A DNA stretch of 13,461 nucleotides from Sanchytrium tribonematis (taxonomy: Eukaryota > Sanchytriomycota > Sanchytriomycetes > Sanchytriales > Sanchytriaceae), in assembly GCA_018985235.1 (NCBI GenBank), contig JADGIG010000189.1, forward strand, positions 1-13,461, given 5' to 3'. Of this stretch, positions 1 through 7,151 are shown one piece after another. Under the pieces are notes generated by a model. The model saw only the letters and a list, made by a program, of their open reading frames with translations. It was not told where the DNA came from and did not search any database. Position 1 is the stretch's first letter; each line of letters starts with the position of its first letter. The translations under genes were made by a program, and so were the position numbers.

Positions 1-307
1 CACCTGTTAATTGATTGTCTTCAATTCTCAGATAATCCAAAGTACTTGGAAATGTCGTATTTCTATTCAAAGTACCATTCAAATTCATGCCTGTAAATGA
101 AATATACGTCACTCGTTGATTCGATCCCGATGCGGTACATTTCATGCCGAATGATGGATAGTTTGGATTATTCGGAATCAAGCAACAATTCGTTTTCAAA
201 GATTGCAGGGCATCTGGGGCAACCAAATGCATATTTAATGAGACAGCAAATTGAATGACAGAGGAGCAGTCTTGCGATATACCATGAACACCATAGAGGT
301 AGAGCAT
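1..307 (-). CDS. Secreted LRR protein, N-terminal part (runs off the window)
   Basis: Reading the minus strand from an ATG at 305-307 gives about 102 open codons up to the window edge. The product starts with a short hydrophobic stretch (MLYLYGVHGIS). It continues with a D-C-x2-V-x3-A-V-x-L-x-M segment and a Cys-Cys/Cys cap (TNCC ... MKC), and then enters LRR sequence of the L-x-Y-L-x-I-x-x-N-x-L-T-G type. The same order occurs in the neighbour starting at 432 (TDCDKVYYLAVGLGM ... QDCC ... GVTC), so the two are paralogues in head-to-head orientation. Plant-type LRR ectodomains are known for ligand or surface binding; the ligand here is unknown. A TATA-like TTTATAAG lies about 27 bp upstream of this ATG. 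The signal peptide is weaker than in the neighbour, and the reading frame is open further upstream without another ATG. The 3' end is outside the window. Confidence 0.75.
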   Translation of the reverse strand, partial: MLYLYGVHGISQDCSSVIQFAVSLNMHLVAPDALQSLKTNCCLIPNNPNYPSFGMKCTASGSNQRVTYISFTGMNLNGTLNRNTTFPSTLDYLRIEDNQLTG

Positions 308-431
308 CAAGTCAATTTTGTCGAGTGGCTTATAAATCGTATGACAAAGATTGATTGGCTCGATCGAAATAACGCGCTTTTTTTATTGGACATTTTGAAG
401 CCACTTAAAAGCCATTTTTTAAAACTGCGTC
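308..431. promoter_or_regulatory. Divergent promoter between two LRR genes
   Basis: Only 124 bp separate the two divergent start codons. The stretch has a TATA-like TATAAAT at 331-337, about 27 bp from the minus-strand ATG. It also has ATTGG (inverted CCAAT) motifs near 353-358 and 386-391, and an AT-rich run with CTTAAAAG near 402-410, about 25 bp before the plus-strand ATG at 432. The layout implies very short 5' untranslated leaders and shared control of both genes. The assignment rests on motif and spacing only. Confidence 0.45.
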
Positions 432-1772
432 ATGTTACTGCTTCTCTTGTTTATGAACTTGGTAAATGCTGTCACAGATTGTGATAAAGTGTATTATTTG
501 GCAGTTGGTTTAGGGATGGATATCAATCCAACAAAATTGAACACTATCAAGCAAGATTGCTGCACTTCTGCAGGTGTTACATGCAATGGTGCATCAGTTA
601 CTTCCATTATCTGGAATAGCAATGCTCTAGGAGGAACTATTAACGCGTCTTCGATTCCCAGCAATTTGATTCGTTTGTATTTAAGTTCAAATTCAATTAC
701 GGGTGATTTACCAAGTGAATTTCCGGATAGTTTGCAGGATCTTATTGCAGATAGTAATGCACTAACCGGAAATATCACCAAATGGCCAGCATCAATGACT
801 AGTGTGGATATTTCATACAATTCCATTTCTGGTGTTTTACCAGCTATTCCCAGTGGTTGCACCAATTTTGTAGTTGCATACAATCAATTTAGTGGTAGAT
901 TGCCAGCCGTGACTGGTAAATTGGTCACATATGACGTGGATAACAATTTATTGACTGGATCTGTAAATTATTACACATTTGATATTTTACAGTCATTTGA
1001 TTGTTCTTTCAATTTGTTTAGTGGTACAGTGCCTGATTTATCTGGTAAATCCAGTTTGAAATCACTGTATTACAATGATAACAAGTTTGTAGGAGATATC
1101 ACCAATAGGTTTCCAAAAATATTAACGACATTTTCCATCTCAAACAATCAATTTTATGGGACAGTAGAATTGAATAAACCTATTCAAGTGCAAATAAATG
1201 GCAACTACATTACAGATGTGATTATTCATGATGTCACAGCAATCACATTTGGATGTCAATTGGGCAATAATCCATTACTTGGAAATATGAGATTATCAGA
1301 TTATTCTGTATGTGACACGACTGGGATCTACAACGCATCTGATATTACATTCTCATTAGGAAGTAGTACGACAACAGCATCTACTGTAGCCAGCACAACG
1401 AGTCTAAAAATGACCACGACGACTTTTCTCCTTGCAACGACAAAAACAATCGTCACTCGACGTATTATTGCACCTACTACCACATATCGCATTACTTCCA
1501 CCACGGTCACCTCTACCGTTGATTCAGCAAGAAGTAAGATCTCAGAAATCACAACAACAGCGAGAAACAACATTTTTGATTATGTCATTGCAGATCCATC
1601 TACATTTGAATTTACCATATTGATGGCAATGAGAGTATTTGTAGACGGTATGATCTTTATTGCAGCAGTATTAACGACATTCCAATTACGTAGAAAGAGA
1701 TCTAAACTGGATTCTGCATCTGCTTCAAGTCAAAAAGGAAAACCCTCTCAATCAAGTCAAATCACTAAATAA
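432..1772 (+). CDS. Secreted/membrane-anchored LRR surface protein
   Basis: The 446-aa product is a single-exon type I membrane protein by sequence. Residues 1 to about 13 are a strong signal peptide (MLLLLLFMNLVNA). An N-terminal Cys cap follows (TDC at 15-17, QDCC and GVTC near 41-52). About eight LRR units of the L-x-x-L-x-L-x-x-N-x-x-T/S-G form span about 60-270. A C-terminal Cys cap lies at about 274-295, a Thr/Ser-rich, probably O-glycosylated stalk at about 310-380, and a hydrophobic helix at about 394-419. A basic tail (RRKRSK...) is expected in the cytoplasm. No kinase domain follows, so it resembles LRR receptor-like proteins or cell-surface LRR proteins of chytrids, oomycetes and plants; the ligand is unknown. 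AATAAA at 1768-1773 overlaps the TAA stop. The gene is head-to-head with the paralogue at 1-307. Confidence 0.85.
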   Translation: MLLLLLFMNLVNAVTDCDKVYYLAVGLGMDINPTKLNTIKQDCCTSAGVTCNGASVTSIIWNSNALGGTINASSIPSNLIRLYLSSNSITGDLPSEFPDSLQDLIADSNALTGNITKWPASMTSVDISYNSISGVLPAIPSGCTNFVVAYNQFSGRLPAVTGKLVTYDVDNNLLTGSVNYYTFDILQSFDCSFNLFSGTVPDLSGKSSLKSLYYNDNKFVGDITNRFPKILTTFSISNNQFYGTVELNKPIQVQINGNYITDVIIHDVTAITFGCQLGNNPLLGNMRLSDYSVCDTTGIYNASDITFSLGSSTTTASTVASTTSLKMTTTTFLLATTKTIVTRRIIAPTTTYRITSTTVTSTVDSARSKISEITTTARNNIFDYVIADPSTFEFTILMAMRVFVDGMIFIAAVLTTFQLRRKRSKLDSASASSQKGKPSQSSQITK

Positions 1773-1979
1773 ATGATTGATTTTGCAGTGCAAAATATAT
1801 GATGGGCTATGAGGCCATATCATGACATTTCACGCCAATGACGCCATATGAACTCATTCAAGCACGACATTTGACTTGTAACTTTCATCATTTAGCACAC
1901 CATATTGGTCATCTCTCATTGATTATTGGTGCATATAAAGCACATGATGCTATAAATAAAGGTGGGCAATACTTTAGCC
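1773..1979 (+). promoter_or_regulatory. Intergenic region with TATA box and inverted CACCAAT element
   Basis: This stretch holds no convincing coding sequence. TATAAATA at 1951-1958 lies 29 bp before the ATG at 1980 and is a good TATA-box candidate. GATTATTGGTGC at 1921-1932 is the reverse complement of GCACCAATAATC, which resembles the CACCAAT elements upstream of the related genes at 3528, 7149 and 8499. Spacing and recurrence support a promoter role; binding factors are unknown. Confidence 0.5.
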
Positions 1980-3388
1980 ATGTTGTTTTATTTGGCGCTG
2001 TTTGCCACTTTAATTACGGAATCCAATCCAGATGCCATTACTCGTGGACAGTTGTACGTTGAAGCAGATATATTCTTGAATGACAATTGGAATCGAATTA
2101 AAGCATGTTATGGTGATATGAGATTATCAAACTGCTTTACCAAATCCTATTTGCAAAAGACATCTCGAGAGAATCAAGAAAGATATGCAAAAATCATGAA
2201 AGTATTGCCATCGTATTTACAAGATCAATCATATTCAGCAGGTATTCCAGCTGATTTTCCAGGTGTCGATGGACTGACTACGGAAGATGCCACTAAAGTG
2301 CTGAAAGAAGTGCTTACCTACATGAATAGTGATAACACACTCCCAATAGAATATGGCCAGAATGTATTTGAGCCACAACCTGTCCTTGTTAATAAAAGAT
2401 CAGAGACATCTGGAATGCAATCCCGTTCTGCTAGTTATGGGTCTTTAGACAATGTCGATTTGGTAAAAAGATCACTAACGGAGAATCATGGTGATGTAGA
2501 ACAAGGAAATGCAGCTGGGAATGGTGTTGAAGATGAAGAGGGAGAAAGAACTCCATTGGTCGGCTTTGGGCAATTGGTTAAAAATACAAGAATGGGAATT
2601 GCTGGAGCACCAGAACATGTGTATGAGACGGCAAAAAATGCCATTGTTGGTACTGTTGCCGGAACACATCAATGTATCAGAGACACGCACAACGCACATA
2701 AGAAAATGCACCGCGATGCTGTTAGAAGAATCCGAGCATTCTCTTCTCATCCTGGATTATTTATCTCATTCATTATTGGATTAGCTGTATTAGCTGGTTC
2801 AATGGGCTTAATGGGCTTTGGTATTCAAAAATACACTGGAATTGACAAACAAGTGAATCAAGCTAAAACTAGTTTAATCAGTCACTGCAATTGGGGATTT
2901 AGCTGTAAAAATGGTGTCGTATTACCAGATAAAGAGCAATACAGTTATACGGAATATGTCAGTCATTGCACGCAGACAGAATATATTTGTGGTTCTTACA
3001 CGTCCTATGTGGGTTATGGCAATTATTACAACTCAGGATGCTATACAAGTATCGTACCAGGTCATTTTTCATTGATTTAGGTTGTTATTGGGACGAAACC
3101 AGAATTGGAACACGTAAAATCGAGTATTTAAATGATATTGATGGTAAAATATTACGGGATACTCTACGACAAGAAGTAGCTGATGGAAATTGTGCCATTG
3201 AGAATAAAGGAGATTGGAGAGGTGACGATGCACCTGGCAAATGCGATACTTTAAATTCTAAAGTGGGCAATATCAAACATCAAAGAAATAATTATTTGGG
3301 TGCAATTATTCCTGGTGCAATATTGGGATTCTTTTCAATTATTGCTGATATTTGGATGTTGGCTGCATTGTGTACTGAAGCATATTAA
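1980..3388 (+). CDS. Two-TM Cys-rich family protein, copy 1 (exons 1980-3060 and 3081-3388)
   Basis: The start is the ATG at 1980, which opens a signal peptide (MLFYLALFATLITES). Codons before it in the same frame have no ATG and lie downstream of the TATA box. The reading frame shifts near 3060-3080, and removing 20 nt (3061-3080, GT...AG) gives a 462-aa product. It has the family N-terminal motif NWNRIKACYGDMRLSNC at about residue 35, a variable acidic linker with Lys-Arg sites (NKR, VKR), a TM helix at about 257-280 (FISFIIGLAVLAGSMGLMGFG), a Cys-rich region (C-x5-C ... C ... GCYW), the helix-forming D-G-K-I-L-R-D-T-L segment, and a second TM helix near the C-terminus (LGAIIPGAILGFFSIIADIWML). 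AATAAA at 3389-3394 follows the stop. I do not recognise the family, and its function is unknown. Localisation to the plasma membrane or another secretory membrane is inferred. Confidence 0.75.
3061..3080 (+). other. Putative 20-nt intron
   Basis: GTCATTTTTCATTGATTTAG has GT and AG borders. Without removal the frame ends at a TAG formed at the 3' splice site. Removal joins ...SIVPG to CYWDE, so the spliced product reads C-x6-G-C-Y-W. The paralogue at 5821 has exactly this spacing (C-TTHEEA-GCYW). Two longer in-frame choices with the same AG, 3049-3080 (32 nt) and 3013-3080 (68 nt), also work but break this Cys spacing. Confidence 0.6.
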
Positions 3389-3533
3389 AATAAATCATCA
3401 TGATTTTGATGGTGTTTTAAAAATGATTTTACACCAATTGGAAATCAAAAATATTAAGCGGGGCTTATCCCACCAATAATAATCCATATCAATGGCATCA
3501 TTCATGATCATTTGACAATTCTCCTTGATGTTA
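3389..3533 (+). promoter_or_regulatory. Promoter and first two codons of the Harbinger-split family gene
   Basis: After the AATAAA of copy 1 there is no gene. TTATCCCACCAAT at 3465-3477 matches TTATCGCACCAAT found 70 bp before the ATG of the copies at 7149 and 8499. Here it lies 63 bp before an ATG at 3528-3530. That ATG and the following TTA (3531-3533) are the displaced start of the gene whose body begins at 5821. The Harbinger transposon starts immediately after the TTA. Confidence 0.6.
3531..3533. repeat. Target site duplication TTA (left)
   Basis: This TTA is the left copy of a 3-bp direct repeat flanking the element; the right copy is at 5818-5820. A 3-bp TWA-type duplication is the hallmark of PIF/Harbinger insertion. 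Confidence 0.85.
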
Positions 3534-3569
3534 GGGTCGACTTATAAATAAAATTCAATACATTGAAAT
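3534..3569 (+). repeat. Harbinger left terminal inverted repeat
   Basis: The outer 16 bp match the complement of the right end at 14 positions, and the inner part ends in ATTGAAAT in both. It contains one copy of TTCAATACATTGAA (3554-3567). Confidence 0.85.
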
Positions 3570-3675
3570 TTCAAGACTCCTTATTTTTCGCCATTTGATT
3601 GGCTTTTCAAGACTAGTATTGAAATAAATTATTTCAAGATTATTTCAAGTCTTTTTAGAAGGAGATTTTTCTAAC

Positions 3676-4389
3676 ATGGCAGTCACAATTGCAAAATTAC
3701 CAATATCACTCATTATTGATGTATTACAAGCATACTCATCAAATCACGAGAGATTAAAGAATTTAAACAGATATGATAAAGGAACAATGATGCGTAGCAT
3801 TGCAGAGAATTGGCCAGAAGATGTCAGTTATGAAGGTTTTGACCTAGTCAATTTAACTGGACCACTTCTTACCAAGATTTTATGCGTTGAAAGAAAAGAA
3901 TATCGTAAAATATTTGCATTGAGAAGCAGAGGGTCAGGATATGCTGCTGCTAAAGCAAATCATCATTGTTGGGAAGAAGCATTTGCAGCATTTTCTAAAG
4001 AAGATGAATTTGATCCCACAGTAGTGCAAGAATCATCCATGCCACCTTCATTTGCAGAACCAATCATGGTACCACTTCCCCATCCTGATACCCTTGGATC
4101 TATTGACTCCATGGCGGAGCTATTGTTTTCTTCTGCAACAAATTCACCCACACCAAGGGCAGTGAATTATGAATTGAGCCCATCTTGCCGTAAAAGAGAT
4201 GACGATTTGGATACTCGTAGTAAAAAGCAAAAATTAGAGCACAGCCAATTACGCGCACATGATGCAGTTATTCAAATGGCAGCAAATCACATTGAATTAA
4301 CTAGAACTATCACCGAACACATGTCCATCTCAACCAGATTAAAGCAAAGACAATTGGAGTTATTGGAAAGACAAGCAGCAAATCAATAA
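3676..4389 (+). CDS. Harbinger accessory protein (probable Myb/SANT-like DNA-binding protein)
   Basis: This 237-aa single-exon gene begins at ATG 3676 inside the transposon. The N-terminal half (about 1-115) is helical and includes CVERKEYRKIFALRSRGSGY and NHHCWEEAFAAFSKED, a Trp-containing segment. The middle (about 120-165) is Pro/Ser-rich. A basic stretch RKRDDDLDTRSKKQKLE (about 171-190) looks like a bipartite nuclear localisation signal, and the C-terminus is an amphipathic Gln/Leu-rich helix. PIF/Harbinger elements normally encode a second, Myb/SANT-like protein that helps the transposase enter the nucleus and bind the ends. Position and composition fit that role, but I cannot see a classical three-Trp Myb repeat, so the fold is inferred. 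It converges on the transposase gene with a single base between the stop codons. Confidence 0.6.
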   Translation: MAVTIAKLPISLIIDVLQAYSSNHERLKNLNRYDKGTMMRSIAENWPEDVSYEGFDLVNLTGPLLTKILCVERKEYRKIFALRSRGSGYAAAKANHHCWEEAFAAFSKEDEFDPTVVQESSMPPSFAEPIMVPLPHPDTLGSIDSMAELLFSSATNSPTPRAVNYELSPSCRKRDDDLDTRSKKQKLEHSQLRAHDAVIQMAANHIELTRTITEHMSISTRLKQRQLELLERQAANQ

Positions 4390-4390
4390 A

Positions 4391-5681
4391 TTAAACAATA
4401 AAATCATTTACTAGTTGTTGTCTGACTTGGTTCCCATCTTCGCGGATTCTATTATCATTGTGGTTCATGAAGTCATATCCAGATCTTCTTGTTCCGTCCG
4501 GATTCGCAATAAATGATCTGTGTAGCATTTGCAACGTCTCGAAACATTCCGATTGAGATTGATTTTCAAATGGATACTCTTCTGCAAGTTGCTCGATTCG
4601 TGATGTATTAATCTCTTTAATGGATATCATTATATTATATAGAATAAATAATGATCTTGTAAATTTGGTGTGCTTCTGAAATTCACTTTCTTTGGGAACA
4701 GATAAATATGGAAAGATTCTCTTGAGTAACCCAAACACCATTTCAATTCGGACTCTTGCACGACTGAGTTCGTAATTAAACTTAGTTCGACGATAAGGAT
4801 CAAAATTGACTTGAGATGCGGTAAATGGTGTCATTAAATGAGGTGTTACGCCAAATCCAGAATCCCCCAAAATGAAATTTCCTTGAGGAAGTAAATGAAT
4901 CCAAGAATACAAACTAGAAGATTTGATCTAAATAAATATAAAATACAACTGTTGAATCTGCTTTATTGCCACTGTGGCCAATAGAATACCCCAAAATTCG
5001 ATATTTGAAATCACATAAAACAACCACTAAGTGACTGTAAAATGATTTAAAACAATAGAATGATGTTGGATCCGCACTTTTGGGAAGCTTTATGGGTATA
5101 TGACATCCATCTAAACATCCAATTGCACCCTTTAATTCAGTAAAAACATTCATGCCGTCTTCCAAATCTTGCATTTCATGATTCAGTGAAGGTAAATAAA
5201 CAAAAAATGGCTCAAGTAATATTAAATATTCACTAAATTGAATAACGGATTTAAATGCAGTAGTCTCAGAAACTCCAAAGAAATTAGCAAGTGCCACGTA
5301 GTCAATGGAATGGCCAAAATAAAAAAGACCCATTCCGATACGTAAAGTAATTGGTGTAATTGGCCTACCTCGCGTCTCGGTTTTAAAACTTTGCTGCAAA
5401 TAAATATCCTTGATAATTTCAAAAAATTTAAAAAATCCAACTGGTGAAAGGCGAAACAATCTTTTGAATTCTTTTGAGCTCATGCCCTCATTAATACAAT
5501 CAATGGGATCCATTTTATGTACTCTGTTATAAATTTTCGGTCCTCTAGTGCGTTTTTCTTCAGGAACATCTTCATTAAGCGATGCAAAACTTGAAATTAT
5601 TTGATGTTGTGCATGTTGTATAGATAAAATGAGCTGCAACTCGTCCTCAGAGTCGTAATCACATTGCAGAGTGTGTTGCAT
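4391..5681 (-). CDS. PIF/Harbinger DDE transposase (HARBI1-like), two exons
   Basis: Exon 1 runs 5681 to 4947 and exon 2 runs 4927 to 4391, giving about 423 aa. The first ATG in frame is at 5679-5681. The codons upstream of it contain no ATG. The DDE_Tnp_4-type catalytic triad is visible: Asp in CLDGCHIPI (exon 1), Asp in FILGDSGFG and Glu in ARVRIEMVFGLLK (exon 2). The conserved G-H-S-G-x3-D-S motif ends exon 1. An N-terminal helical region (GMSSKEFKRLFRLSPVGFFKFF ... ETTAFKSVIQF) is typical of the helix-turn-helix part of these transposases. It would cut and paste the element at TWA sites together with the accessory protein. Both halves are open and all three catalytic residues are present, so activity is possible. 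Without the 19-nt intron the gene would be frameshifted. Confidence 0.85.
4928..4946 (-). other. Putative 19-nt intron in the Harbinger transposase
   Basis: On the minus strand the sequence is GTATTTTATATTTATTTAG, with GT and AG borders in phase 0. Removing it joins ...ADSTV to IKSSSLYSW. The usual Harbinger spacing between the D-S motif and the following S-x-L is then restored (D-S-x-V-x3-S-S-L). A 22-nt variant starting 3 bp earlier is also in frame but shortens that spacing. A frameshift mutation is the alternative explanation, but it would not restore the spacing so exactly. Confidence 0.6.
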
Positions 5682-5781
5682 TTTGTGCAAATTAAGTGTT
5701 AGAGGGAGATATTTCAATACATTGAATTTATTTTAAGAATCAGTATTGAATTTTATGTGACGTCATATAATCACATCATCG

Positions 5782-5817
5782 ATTTCAATACTATGAAATT
5801 AATTTATAAGTCGGGCC
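5782..5817 (-). repeat. Harbinger right terminal inverted repeat
   Basis: This is the complement partner of 3534-3569, followed directly by the second TTA target duplication. Confidence 0.85.
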
Positions 5818-5820
5818 TTA
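5818..5820. repeat. Target site duplication TTA (right)
   Basis: This TTA is identical to 3531-3533. In the uninterrupted gene a single TTA is codon 2 (Leu), as in the paralogues at 7149 and 9638. Confidence 0.85.
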
Positions 5821-6903
5821 TTGTCATTGTTGCTCTTTGCGAGTGTCCCTGTAAAGATTGATGAAAATACGGCTAATTCTCTCACTGATACATTATTGAC
5901 GCTGTTAAAGCATTGGGATGATATCCGAAGTTGTTGGATCAATCCTAATGATTGTGAGACATTGAGACATGTCTTGCCATCAACTAGACTTGAATCCATT
6001 CAAATATTGGGATTTCAAATTAAACATCCATCAACATTAATTGATCATACTAAATATATGACTGATGCCAATTTAGAACAAACAGTAACTATATTTGTCA
6101 ATATAATGAACAATCCTATTAATATGCCGTATAGACAGCAAATTGTTGTATTGTTGAGAGAGGAGGCCATTTGGATTAATCCTTTATTAATGAAAAGATC
6201 AAAACATGATGCTAATTATGGAACTGTTCCAACTTTGGATGGCAGCCCACCAAGTCGAAAAAACATTTTGTCTAAATTTTTGAAAAATCCCAAATTATTA
6301 GCCGCATTTGCAGTTGCATTGGCATCCATTTATGGCATGAATAAAGGCATTCCAGGACTATCACAAGCCAAAGAAACACTCAGGCCTGTATTTGTGAATA
6401 GAGAAACCAATTGTTTATATGATTATTACTGTCAAGGACCTTATCCTCCAACAGAAAAGACAATTATTCATTATGAAAATAGATCTCACTGTTTGAAAGA
6501 AGTACAAGTGTGTGAAAATGGCAAGTGTACTACACATGAAGAAGCAGGATGTTATTGGTTGGATCCAGTTAGACAAGTATTTTATATTGAAAATTTGAAA
6601 AAGTACACTGGGGAAGTCATGACGGAAACATTAAGAAAATTAATCTATTTTGGGAGATGTCAAGTTTATAATGCAAAACAACCAGATGATGTCACATTTG
6701 AGCAAGAACAAGAGACTTGTATAAAATTAGATAAAGAAGTGAGACAATTACAATGGGATGTCACGAAGAAATGGTGGTTCTATATTGTACCAAGTTTGAT
6801 AGGATTATTAGTGTCATTTGCAGAGTTGGTTTATCTCGTGAGTCATTTAAAAAAAGAATGGAATAAGCCAATTGGTGAAAATCATTTGGTGTTGCTAGTT
6901 TAA
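5821..6903 (+). pseudogene. Two-TM Cys-rich family protein, copy 2, interrupted in codon 2 by Harbinger
   Basis: The body is an intact 360-codon frame, but it has no ATG of its own at the start. The paralogues begin ATG-TTA-TTG-CCA-TTG, and here the frame begins TTG-TCA-TTG-TTG just after the transposon's TTA. The missing ATG-TTA sits at 3528-3533 on the other side of the element. Family traits are present: a signal-peptide remnant (LLLFASV), HWDDIRSCWINPNDC, a Lys-Arg site (MKRSKHD), a first TM helix (KLLAAFAVALASIYGM, about 159-175), Cys region C-x5-C ... C-x5-C-x4-C-x7-CYW, KYTGEVMTETLRKL, and a second TM helix (WWFYIVPSLIGLLVSFAELVYLV, about 318-340). No in-frame ATG exists upstream in the TIR, and the first internal ATG is near codon 80. 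This allele is therefore probably silent or makes a protein without signal peptide. AATAAA lies at 6906-6911. Confidence 0.8.
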
Positions 6904-6938
6904 TCAATAAACGAGGATTTTATTATATTTTAAAATAA

Positions 6939-7040
6939 CTCGAAAAATTGGATGATTTGGTGAATCAATTGGATAGGGATGTAAAGAAATGGTATTCAAT
7001 AAATAAAATGTTGCGATTGATCTCGATGACTAAAAGATAG
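6939..7040 (+). pseudogene. Relic of the two-TM family C-terminus
   Basis: The frame reads LEKLDDLVNQLDRDVKKWYS and then about 13 more residues to TAG at 7038-7040. It resembles the segment just before the second TM helix of copy 2 (CIKLDKEVRQLQWDVTKKWW) and of copy 3 (CMKIDGKVDHLDNNAKGW). There is no start codon before it, a stop lies just upstream, and the TM helix is lost. It is best read as the leftover of a deleted family member between copies 2 and 3. The short length keeps confidence moderate. Confidence 0.5.
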
Positions 7041-7078
7041 ATTGTACAGCAGGGGATATTAGAAGGAGTCTAAGGAGG

Positions 7079-7091
7079 TTATCGCACCAAT
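7079..7091 (+). promoter_or_regulatory. Family promoter element TTATCGCACCAAT
   Basis: The same 13-mer occurs at 8429-8441, and TTATCCCACCAAT occurs at 3465-3477, each 60-70 bp before a family start codon. The CCAAT core suggests a CCAAT-box-type factor. Two of the three copies lie in a recent duplication, so the truly independent evidence is the 3465 copy. Confidence 0.5.
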
Positions 7092-7109
7092 CAAATGATG
7101 AGATAATGA

Positions 7110-7151
7110 CATGGGGGATATACAAATAGAAATAGACAGATCATCCCCATG
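7110..7151 (+). promoter_or_regulatory. Inverted repeat with the start codon in one arm
   Basis: CATGGGGGAT (7110-7119) can pair with ATCCCCATG (7143-7151), with one bulged G. The right arm contains the ATG at 7149. The same arrangement is at 8460-8501. It could hide the start codon in the transcript or act as a DNA site, but only if transcription starts upstream of 7110, and the TATA-like GATATAC inside the loop argues against that. Confidence 0.3.

Larger units (their letters stand above)
3534..5817. mobile_element. PIF/Harbinger DNA transposon, complete, 2284 bp
   Basis: The ends are inverted repeats. GGGTCGACTTATAAAT at 3534-3549 pairs with the complement of 5802-5817 (GGCCCGACTTATAAAT), with 14 of 16 matching. 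The similarity continues to about 36 bp (3534-3569 versus 5782-5817, about 28 of 36). TTA flanks both ends. Inside are two convergent genes: a DDE transposase on the minus strand and a 237-codon accessory gene on the plus strand. This is the standard PIF/Harbinger two-gene plan. Subterminal copies of the palindrome-like TTCAATACATTGAA at 3554-3567 and 5713-5726, and a variant at 5784-5797, could be transposase or accessory-protein binding sites. The coding frames look intact once a 19-nt intron is removed, so the element may be recent and possibly autonomous. Confidence 0.9.

Noticed and set aside
494-883. 129-codon minus-strand frame inside the LRR gene
   Set aside because: It is antisense to a well-supported LRR coding sequence and shows no domain or promoter of its own.
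1328-1573. Minus-strand Val-rich frame opposite the Thr-rich stalk
   Set aside because: It is a by-product of the repetitive ACN codons on the other strand.
1838-2062. 74-codon plus-strand frame overlapping the start of copy 1
   Set aside because: It covers the promoter and signal-peptide codons of copy 1 in another frame, and no similarity is seen.
3657-3676. AGAAGGAGAT upstream of ATG 3676 resembles a bacterial Shine-Dalgarno site
   Set aside because: The window is clearly eukaryotic (introns, Harbinger and LINE elements, AATAAA signals), and no other gene has such a site at this spacing.
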